A DNA stretch of 64,000 bases from Timema cristinae. Taxonomy: Eukaryota > Arthropoda > Insecta > Phasmatodea > Timematidae. The translations under genes were made by a program, and so were the position numbers. Shown one piece after another: positions 47,402-59,500 of this stretch. Location: NCBI GenBank assembly GCA_039000515.1, contig JBCFYV010000100.1:24005769-24069768 (forward strand), in the 5' to 3' direction. Numbering within the stretch: position 1 is the first letter of the stretch; each line of letters starts with the position of its first letter. The notes beneath the pieces are model-generated. The model was given only the letters and a program-made list of their open reading frames with translations. It made no database searches and was not told the DNA's origin.

Positions 47402-50400
47402 GTACACACCAATCTTTATAGGAACGGCCTTCCTTATCTGACAGCTAGAACAGTTGTTTTTTTTATCTAATCCCGCCTCTTACTACCCCTTAAGATTATA
47501 CGCCTATGTACTGATTACATTAATGTGATAGGACTTACCTCGGTGGCGTAGTTGGCTAACGCGCTTGTCGTGTTGAGCTCGACCGCCGAGGACGGGGAGA
47601 TCGAGGTTAGAATCTCGGTCGGGTGAACTGGGGGCGGTTTTTCCTAAATGGTTTTCCACTCTCCCTCCACGCAAATGCGGGTTCACTTCCTCTAATTCAA
47701 CCTTCCCAATTCCTAATCCATTAGCGTAATTAGTACTTAAAGCGTATAACCCGAACGGGTAGTAAGACGTGGTGGTTAATATTATTATTAGTACTTAAAG
47801 CGTATAAACCGAACGATAGTAAGACGTGGTGCTAAATAATAATAAAAAAAATTGTTGGGTATTAAGAAGGTTGAATTTAGATAACATGTACCCACATTTG
47901 CGTGAAGGAAGAGTGAAAAACTATTTAGGTAAAACTACTATCAGTAGGCCTACACCCGACCAAGATTCGAACCTCGATCTCCCGTCATCGGCAGTCTAGT
48001 CTACTGTGAGAGTAGCTCCTTAGACCATGCAATCACCGAAGCGGGTACGGATGTAGTGAGGTTTTTTTGTTGTTTTTTCTAAATGGCTTACTCTCCGTAT
48101 TTTAAAATATGGAAACATTTCCCCTAAATTCAACACTCGTCATCTCTCTCTCTCATAGGAGTAAATATGAGGAAATCCCTTGCGGGTAGTAACGTGCGAA
48201 GGGCGTTATAGCTAATAGTCGACTGATTTGGTAATAAAATACACGAGTGGAGTGGAGTAACGTGGAGTAACTCAGACCAGGAGTTTTATTATGTCTAGAG
48301 TCGCTCGTAAACTGAATAACGACTGTTGGACTTGCCAGAACGGAGCGTTAATGTGGGCTCACACGCACTCGTTGATAAACCCGAGCAGAGCAGAAGCATA
48401 ACCACGTGACGAGCTATAAGCCAATCACAAGATTTCATCCACGTTGTCCGCTCGGTGCGTTCTGAAATAACTTCGTCTTGTATTTTGTTTATATTTAAGA
48501 AAGTAACGCGATACAATTAAGTATATGATATAAAGGCAAAACTCGAGGGATGACTCATTGTATTTTACCTGCGTAAATCAGCCGTAGCTGAGTCATATTA
48601 GAAAATGAAAAATAATACCTGGATACGGGAATCAAACCTGGCACCTTTGGCTTATCACTGAACTATCCGGGGCTCGTCCCGCGCTCTGGGCCATTCTTCT
48701 TCTCTGCTTGACAACATCAGTTTGGAAGAGTAAAACACAGTTCAACACCAACCGAGTCAATCGGTACGCATGCGCATAGTATAAACCAACCGAGTCAATA
48801 TGCGTATGGACCTACAAAGCGAGATACCAGCAGACATCTGCATCTACTGTTGTGATATAATTTGAAATAATTGTTTAAATGAAAAGCGTATGTGCGGTTA
48901 TTGTTCTGTATTGATTTGTTTCACTCACAACGTCATAATTAGAAAATGTTCATCGTGATAATATTTTAAAGATCTGCTCACTTACCAGAGCAGCGTTTTT
49001 AAATCGGTGTGCCGCGGGGTGAAAAAACAGCGAGACAAAATTGAATAAATATTTTAAATCCATGTTCAACGTAATTTTAAAAATTAACTCAATGATTAGC
49101 ATGTCTGGGCCAAATCACTCGTAGCCCAGTAGGGGAAAGATTAGCCAGTACTAGTGAACTATTGTCCAGGGGACGCCCGGATGTACTAATCGTGCATCCT
49201 TTCCGTGGGGACTCTTCCCATGTCACGATGAGATGAAATAGTGGGTGATAGTGAGTATGAAGGTGTGAAACCAGTAGAAATTCTTAAACCTAACCCAAGC
49301 CTAACCAAACAAATACTGATGACCTTTGAGATAATTCCCCTTTAGGGAAAGTTACTCTAAAGTACCTGTCATAAATCAAACCCGGGAACCTTAGGCTCTT
49401 AGACAGGTGTGATGACCACTACACAACGGGGCCGGTTCCTTCACAAGGTTACCTCAACGATAATTGTTGAATATCTGTCAATGGTGTCCTAGAATTTAAT
49501 GACAACTTTTTATCTTCATTTAAAACGTTTCTTATCAAATGCCACTATGCACTGCCAGATATTCAACAAAAAAAGTAATGTTGATATCACCCTTAAAAAA
49601 AAAATTAAACTTTATGTTTATACTGGTGTAATATTTTATTTATTTTGGACAACAAAATGTTATGCTATTAAAGCTGTAAATCACTGCCTTTAAGCAGATT
49701 CTACTCTAAGTTTACGGCGAGCTTGTGAATCAAGCTTTACTCGGTGCACGTAATGAGGATTTCTATAGCGTGTGAACAATCAAACAAGCCAAACATTTGC
49801 TCAGATTTACGGAAACATCTCAACCCACCTCATTGAGGCTTGTAAGATGGTGAGTTCTAATCTGGTTTCATAATTGAATACACCTGCATTATTGGACTGT
49901 AGGCCATTTACATTATTTTAATTTCTAACAACCTACATCGGTGCATACACAGACTAAAATGTCAAACTCGTTTAGTTTGGTTTGCTGTCGACGGAGAGGT
50001 TGGGGCACTGAGTCGGATGTACTGCTCCACAATGTCTTTCTGCTTTCCATCCACGCAAATATGGGTACATTTTCTATTAATTATACCTTACTTATTAGTG
50101 CAATTAAATGTGGATAGTTCTGACGGGTTTATGACATACTATAAACATGATGAATAGCAATTATATATTCCCAGAATTTCTTGAAATGTGATGTAAATAA
50201 AATAAAAAATAAAAGTTTTGTTTACGTTAACAAATTGAACTGTCGTGTCGATAAAAATTATCATAATATAAAATATGATGAGGCTACACATAAGAATGGC
50301 TTTAACTTTTTAATACAACCATTTTATTTTTATAGTTAGGAGTAGATGCTACCTAACTTAACTAGTTTATTAAGTCTCCTAGACCAAGGTCATCCAAAAT

Positions 50401-53400
50401 TTCTCATCCAAAACGCCAAATATGACTATCAATTGGCACCGTGGGCCAAAGATATATTTAGTCATCTCATCAACTTAATATAGCCCATAAACGACACTTA
50501 ATGAACAATTACCTTCTATACTTATACGTTCGTCACAAATATAAATTCAGTATGGAAATTATCATGTTTAAAAAAATTAAATAACTGCATCTAATGAAGC
50601 TTTTATTTTAGGAAACAAAATAAATAAATGAATAATAACAATCGCTAAAATACTGGCACTAGCTCCCATTTCCTTCCGCCCTAATTTAACTGTTCATCAC
50701 TTGCTGACCCAGGTGCGGATGGCCGTGCTGGAACCCTTAAAACACACACAGGAAATGTACCGACGGAAATCGGCTCCAGTGGCTTTCCAGAAGAGGATGG
50801 AGGCTGACCGTGCTTTGTCCTCCAATAACCCTCAGAAAGCCCTCATGTTGTACAGTCAGAGCTGCATGCGAGCTCCTGGTACAGGTGAGTCTGGCAACAC
50901 TTCCAAGATCTGTACCGTGATCAGTTGTCCTCCAACAATCCTCCTGGTACAGGTGAGTCTGGCAACACTTCCAAGATCTGTACCGTGATCAGTTGTCCTC
51001 CAACAATCCTCCTGGTACAGGGGAGGCTGGCAACACTTCCAAGATCTGTACCGTGATCAGTTGCCCTCCAACAATTCTCCTGGTACAGGGGAGTCTGGCA
51101 ACACTTCCAAGATCTGTACCGTGATCAGTTGTCCTCCAATAACCCTCCTGGTACAGGTGAGTCTGGCAACACTTCCAAGATCTGTACCGTGATCAGTTGT
51201 CCTCCAACAATCCTCCTGGCACAGGTGAGTCTGGCAACACTTCCAAGATCTGTACCGTGATCAGTTGTCCTACAATAACCATCCTGGTACAGGTGAGTCT
51301 GGCAACACTTCCAAGATCTGTACCGTGATCAGTTGTCCTCCAATAACCATCCTGGTACAGGTGAGTCTGGCAACACTTCAAGATCTGTACCGTGATCAGT
51401 TGTCCTCCAACAACCTCTGGTACAGGTGAGTCTGGCAACACTTCCAAGATCTGTACCGTGATCAGTTGTCCTCCAACAACCCTCCTGGTACAGGTGAGTC
51501 TGGCAACACTTCCAAGATCTGTACCGTGATCAGTTGTCCTCCAACAATCCTCCTGGTACAGGGGAGTCTGGCAACACTTCCAAGATCTGTACCGTGATCA
51601 GTTGTCCTCCAACAATCCTCCTGGTACAGGTGAGTCTGGCAACATTTCCAAGATCTGTACCGTGATCAGTTGTCCTCCAACAATCTCCTGGCACAGGTGA
51701 GTCTGGCAACACTTCCAAGATCTGTACCGTGATCAGTTGTCCTCCAATAACCATCCTGGTACAGGTGAGTCTGGCAACACTTCCAAGATCTGTACCGTGA
51801 TCAGTTGCCCTCCAACAATCCTCCTGGTACAGGTGAGTCTGGCAACACTTCCAAGATCTGTACCGTGATCAGTTGTCCTCCAACAATCCTCCTGGCAAAG
51901 GTGAGTCTGGCAACACTTCCAAGATCTGTACCGTGATCAGTTGCCCTCCAACAATCCTCCTGGTACAGGTGAGTCTGGCAACACTTCCAAGATCTGTACC
52001 GTGATCAGTTGTCCTCCAACAATCCTCCTGGTACAGGGGAGTCTGGCAACACTTCCAAGATCTGTACCGTGATCAGTTGTCCTCCAACAATCCTCCTGGT
52101 ACAGGGGAGTCTGGCAACACTTCCAAGATCTGTACCGTGATCAGTTGCCCTCCAACAATTCTCCTGTTGAAGTTAGTATTGTATTCTTCAGGAACTGTAC
52201 CTGTAGTTCTGAGACAGCACCAATTAGTCGACAACCTTATCCCTATGGGATCGCGTTAAAGGTGAATACTACAGATTTGTTTGTCTTCCATTGATGTACT
52301 TGATTAGTTCCTTTTCAGTGTCTCAGTACACCACGAGTTCTTATCGAGTAATGTTTATGCGCAGGCGTGGATAAGACCGTGGACCAGGGTTTGAGTCTCG
52401 CCCTGGCACTAGGCGGTCGCTCTGAAGCTCTTTTAGTCCTGGAGGACTACTTGCAGAGTTTGGCGGATACAAATTTGGCAGTCAAGGAGGGCTTTCCTCA
52501 ACATCTCAGGTATAACCAATACATTCGTAGGAGTTAAGGAGTGCTTCACTCAACATCTCAGGTGCAAAAGGGGGCAAAACTTTTATTTGGGTGACTGAGT
52601 CAATTTTAGAACTCTATCTTATTAGTATGTTTCCTTTCAATTCTATCTCCCTACCACACATATTGACGCATCATGTAACATCTTTTGCATGATGAAACTA
52701 TGATTCATTGACCTTGCAGGTATCAGCTCTACTGGCGCATGATGAAACTATGATTCATTGACCTTGCAGGTATCAGCTCTACTGGCGCATGATGAAACTA
52801 TGATTCATTGACCTTGCAGGTATCAGCTCTACTGGCGCATGATGAAACTATGATTCATTGACCTTGCAGGTATCAGCTCTACTGGCGCATGATGAAACTA
52901 TGATTCATTGACCTTGCAGGTATCAGCTCTACTGGCGCATGATGAAACTATGATTCATTGACTTGCAGGTATCAGCTCTACTGGCGCATGATGAAACTAT
53001 GATACATTGACCTTGCAGGTATCAGCTCTACTGGCACATGATGAAACTATGATTCATTGACCTTGCAGGTATCAGCTCTACTGGCGCATGATGAAACTAT
53101 GATTCATTGAACTTGCAGGTATCAGCTCTACTGGCGCATGATGAAACTATGATTCATTGACCTTGCAGGTATCAGCTCTACTGGCGCATGATGAAACTAT
53201 GATTCATTGACCTTGCAGGTATCAGCTCTACTGGCGCATGATGAAACTATGATTCATTGACCTTGCAGGTATCAGCTCTATTGGCGCACGATGAAACTAT
53301 GATTCATTGACCTTGCAGGTATCAGCTCTACTGGCACACGATTAAACTATGATTCATTGACCTTGCAGGTATCAGCTCTACTGGCGCATGATGAAACTAT

Positions 53401-56400
53401 GATTCATTGACCTTGCAGGTATCAGCTCTACTGGCGCATGATGAAACTATGATTCATTGACCTTGCAGGTATCAGCTCTACTGGCGCATGATGAAACTAT
53501 GATTCATTGACCTTGCAGGTATCAGCTCTACTGGCGCATGATGAAACTATGATTCATTGACCTTGCAGGTATCAGCTCTACTGGCGCATGATGAAACTAT
53601 GATTCATTGACCTTGCAGGTATCAGCTCTACTGGCACATGATGAAACTATGATTCATTGACCTTGCAGGTATCAGCTCTACTGGCGCATGATGAAACTAT
53701 GATTCATTGACCTTGCAGGTATCAGCTCTACTGGCGCATGATGAAACTATGATTCATTGACCTTGCAGGTATCAGCTCTACTGGCGCATGATGAAACTAT
53801 GATTCATTGATCTTGCAGGTATCAGCTCTACTGGCGCATGATGAAACTATGATTCATTGACCTTGCAGGTATCAGCTCTACTGGCGCATGATGAAACTAT
53901 GATTCATTGACCTTGCAGGTATCAGCTCTACTGGCGCATGATGAAACTATGATTCATTGACCTTGCAGGTATCAGCTCTACTGGCGCATGATGAAACTAT
54001 GATTCATTGACCTTGCAGGTATCAGCTCTACTGGCGCATGATGAAACTATGATTCATTGACCTTGCAGGTATCAGCTCTACTGGCGCATGATGAAACTAT
54101 GATTCATTGACCTTGCAGGTATCAGCTCTACTGGCGCATGGGTCGCTGCTACCGGGGGTTGAACCAAGTGGCCAAGGCTCGGGTGTCGCTGCAGCTATCC
54201 GCACGGCTAGTACGCGAGCACCTTGCTCAACTAGGCAACGAGGCCGTCATCTCCCTGATGCGGCTACAAGAGGAACTGGCTGACCTGGTGCTTTTAGAGG
54301 AGGAGGGTAGCTCAAAGGAACTGCTCCAGATAAAACAGCCAGGTTTGGTTTGGAAAAGTTTAGCTAATATGTCTTAGAAAATGTCAAAATACTTGGTAAA
54401 ACCAAAGGTTCACACTTCATTTGTGGTTGTTTTTGGCCTATGAATACATTTTTAAAATAAAATTTCTTCTTCGGGTTATACATTTGGGATGTATTACAAA
54501 TTGTATCTATTCTGATGATAGACAATGTTATTACAAAACCATAAACATGCGTCATACAGCTTGCAGACCAATGGACAATTGCGCAGGGAAAACTTCTTTT
54601 GTGTTTTTTTTAAATTTCTCAAGATGAATCTGTGCCAAATTTTGCAAATACGTAGATAGATGTCTTCTTTTTCAGAAAAAATGAACCTTTGGCTTCGATT
54701 CCTGTGTCCAGGTGTAATTTTTCAATTCAACGAATATGATATTATTTGTGGCTTTAACCGTAATTATCAAATATAATATCTTGGATATTAGGTAACCCAT
54801 CATGATGTGCGCATTCGTACTGTTGTTAATGTACATTTGCAGAATAAAGCTCTACCGAGTCGAGAGTGGCTGCTTTAGCTGATAGCTCGTGATCTTAATG
54901 GATCACACATATGTGTCCTATACATTATTTCTCACTCTCATTCCATGAAAATTTGGGAACAGTTCCTTTAAATTCTACCTTTCTCAACCGTAATCCCTTA
55001 GTGTAATTAAATATGGATTGGATTGTAAGACGCTAGAGAAAATTAAAAAAAAGTATTGATTTGTTTTGTAAATGTACTGTACACTCCGTTTATCCTGAAA
55101 GGGAACAATAGTACTTTTTTTTTAGCAACGCATCTTACTACCCGTTCGGGTTATACGTTTATGTACTAATTACGATAAATGGTTTTAGGGATGAGGAAGG
55201 TTATATTTAGAGGAAGTGTAATCACGTGTGCATGCATGAAGGGAGAGTGGAAAACCATTTAGGGAAAACCACCCTCAGTACAACTGACCTGAATTCGAAC
55301 CTCTATCTTATCTTTACTGGCCAACAATATTATACGAGACTGACGCCTTTACCCACGTGAGCACCGGTGCGGGTGATTCCTAATTTGATTAGTAAGAACC
55401 GGGGAATCGAACCGAAATATTTAATGGTTTTGTTTCTTGTTCTGGTTCTCAAAAACAATTTAATGTTCCGGTTCTGGTTGTAGAAAAATAAATGTACCTG
55501 TTCTTTTCAGTTCTTAATTAAATTCTGGTTCTGTTTTCGGTTATTTCAATTTTGTATTTATTTGTAATAATAGACATTATAAAATTCGTAAGAAACATAC
55601 ATTTAAAAAAGTTATTTATAAATAAAAAGAAGCAAATAAAATGCAACAATAAGAAATAATTATAAAAATTTAAAACTATTTTGAACCTTAAAAATATCAA
55701 TTCCAATTCCGGTTACTAAGAAATTTATTATTAGATTTATTATTACAGTTCTGGTATCTTTAAAAATAACTGTTAATTTTTCGTCATCATTTCTGGTTTC
55801 GGTTCAAATCCCTGGTAAGAGCTATTTAAAACGCCTTAAGATGAAGGGGTTAGATAAATCTCTTGACAAGTGTGTACTACAAATTGCATATTTAGGATGA
55901 TTAAGGATACACGTGGTCACATTGTTTAGATGATGTAAATTATTCGTCTGATCATTAATAACGTACTCTATGGTGTCAGTCTCACAATTGACTGGATTGT
56001 TGGTGACGGAGGATTCCCAGTTGGAATCCCAGTAGGGTTACTAAGGTGGGATATAGAGGACGCGAGAAAAGGAAAAGGTTTTTTTTTTCCAGTTTTTATA
56101 GCAAAATTGTTGTTGACAGAAATAAATCAAATATTGCTTCAGAAACATATAGAGTTTAATTTTATTGACATGGTGTTATCAACAGTTGTCGAATATCTTC
56201 GTGAGAATAGAAGAATTAGATGTCAAAACTTTTAAAACGTTGCCAATAAATTCCAGGACACCCTTTTTAGATATTCAAGAAATGTTGATGTCACCATGTG
56301 AAGAAAATTACACTCTATGTTTTATCTAGAGCATATTTTATTTATTTACCCCCAACAAAAAAGTTTTGCTACACAAACTGCAAAAACACTGGCCTTTTCT

Positions 56401-56566
56401 TGCGTTCACTACACTCCCTCCGTAGGGTAGTTATATTTCTAAATGATTTCCCACCTTCCATCCATTTAATCGCGTGTGCACTTTATGTAAATGCTACCCT
56501 TTACATCTCTACCCCCAAAGTGTAATTAAATGTGGATAGCCCGGGCGGGTGGTAAGACGTGGCATA

Positions 56567-56597
<31 letters not shown>

Positions 56598-59500
56598 TAT
56601 TGCTACTATTTTACAGCTCCATGGACTATGGAAGAGGAGAATATTTTATAGACAATGTGTTTCCGCATTAGAGGGGAGAATATGGTAGAGCCACAGTGTT
56701 AATTACTTGTGAGAAATAACTCCTCAGACAGTGTAACCGATAAGTTAATTCTAGTCGCGCTTCGAGCCGACAGATCCGATGAGACTGAAAGAAATCTTGT
56801 GGTTGATTTAGAGTTAGTTACATGATTACGTCTCTGATCTGCTCTGGTTTTTCGTCGAGCGTGTGAACCCCACAGTGAACCCTAAGAGGAGGTGTAATAC
56901 CCACAGACGAGACTCCACTGCCGCCGGTGGTTGCGGGCTGTCACCCGGAGTTGGGGTGCGCGTCACGTCTTCTTGGGGTGTCACGGACGGAGCAAGCGGG
57001 GAGGTACGTCGTGGCGCGGGAACCAGTGGCTACTGGCGACACTCTGGTGGTGGAACCTGCTTACGCCGCCTGCCTCCTGCCGGATAAATTCGGCTCTCAT
57101 TGCCATCACTGCTTCGCCAGGTAGCTTACCCTCTACATTTACAATAGCAAGCTAGGTTCATATTACTTACTACCACTGCTTCGCCAGGTAGCTTACCCTC
57201 TACATTTACAATAGCAAGCTAGGTTCATATTACTTACTACCACTGCTTCGCCAGGTAGCTTACCCTCTAAATTTACAATAGCAAGCTAGGTTCATATTAC
57301 TTACTACCACTGCTTCGCCAGGTAGCTTACCCTCTACATTTACAATAGCAGCTAGGGTATATTACTTATTCCACATGCTTCGCCAGGTAGCTTACCCTCT
57401 ACATTTACAATAGCAAGCTAGGTTCATATTACTTACTACCACTGCTTCGCCAGGTAGCTTACCCTCTACATTTACAATAGCAAGCTAGGTTCATATTACT
57501 TACTACCACTGCTTCGTGCTACTTACCCTCCACACTTACAATAACAAGCTATGTTAATATCACAGCCTACCAATGCCTCACCACATTTATAATAAGCAAG
57601 GCTTATATAATTAACAGTGCTTAGCCAGGTCACTCGCTTCTTTATACTATGACAATTCAGATCATATTAATAGAACTGCTTTCACTGTAGTAATAGTGAT
57701 AGTAGGCCTACACTTTCTCTTTCTACATGAATATTAGTTCATTTCTTATAAGTTATTACACACCTAGGGTGACCTGGTGGTCTAGGGGTAAGGTGTCAGA
57801 CCTCTGTGCTGGGGGTCCGGGGCTCAATCCTCGGTCCCGGTACAGATTTATCTGATTGTAGAACCCTTCCTTCACATATGACAAGATGTGTATTAATCAC
57901 AACTTGTGAATGTGGGAATACCAGGCCTCCACCGTGGTTCGATCCCACGTTAAACTGTAGGTCCTTCATTTCATCTCACAATCACTCTACCATTACACAT
58001 TAGCGTAAGTGCGTATAACCTGAACGGGTAGTAAGACGTGGTGCTAATAATAATTAGTGACACTACTAGAGCGAACCTTTGACTAAGTCCCCCCTCGTGT
58101 CCAGACTGAATGCTCCAGTGGCGTGCCCGGAATGCAGTGGCCTAGCGTTCTGTTCCGTGCGTTGCCGCGACGAGGCGTGTCGATCGTACCACCGGTACGA
58201 GTGTCACTACATGGACCTGCTGATTGGATCGGGCATGAGTATCCTGTGTCACGTGGCCCTCAGGATGGTCACTCAGGCCGGGGAACAGTTCTTCTTGGAC
58301 CGCCGACAGGATCTGACGTCACACAGCAAAGGTGAGGGGGAGGTTGCATTCATAAGGATGTTCATAGAGACCCACACCACAATGGTTCGTATTTACCACC
58401 GCGTCAATAATATACCCCATATATGATAAGAATATAAGTAAGCGAAAGATATCAGACGGTCCTTTATTTATAACATGAAAAAAACTATGTCAATCTATTC
58501 GGAAATAATTAATAATTTGATTAGTAATACTATATTTTCAATAAAAAGTGTTATCAAACACTTCTAATAATATTTCCCTAAGTATCCCTCTATATTGACT
58601 TTTTATAGATAATTTAAAAACAATAAACCTAAATAAAACTATTAAGTTATTTGTTTCATTGTTGTGGCAGCAAGAGATATCGTGCATGAAACAGTACATT
58701 AAAAATTATTTTTATGTTCACACTTGTATCTTCTTTAATAGGCACCAAAATAAATAAACGCTTTTCTATAAACTTAGAGAAAGACCCATACATTTATATT
58801 GATTACAAAAGGAAACTTTTTAATTTTGTGAGCACATGCGCATAAACACAACTGAATACGGTTCGTATCATGTCATCAACCACCTTCATTATGCATGGTT
58901 TACCCTATTGTTGACCCTTGTTCTAAGACATAATGTGTGATGTTACCTAGATATCAGAAACCGACAGGACACTCTCTATTGTTGACCCATGTTCTAATAC
59001 ATAATGTGTGATGTTACCTAGATATCAGAAACCGACAGGACACTCTCTTTTTGTTGACCCTTGTTCTCAAACATAATGTGTGATGTTGCCTAGATATCAG
59101 AAACAAACAAGACACTCCCTAGTGTTGACCCTTGTTCTAAGACATAATGTGTGATGTTACCTAGATATCAGAAACAGACAGGACCTCTCTATTGTTGACC
59201 CTTGTTCTCAAACATAATGTGTGATGTTGCCTAGATATCAGGAACCGACAGGACACTCTCTATTGTTGACCCTTGTTCTCAAACATAATGTGTGATGTTG
59301 CCTAGATATCAGAAACAAACAGGGCACTCTCTATTGATGACCCTTGTTCTCAAACATAATGTGCCATGTTGCCTAGATATCAGAAACCGACAGGACTCTC
59401 CCTATTGTTGACCCTTGTTCTCAAACATAATGTGTGATGTTGCCTAGATATCAGAAACAAACAGGACACTCCCTATTGTTGACCCTTGTTCTCAAACATA

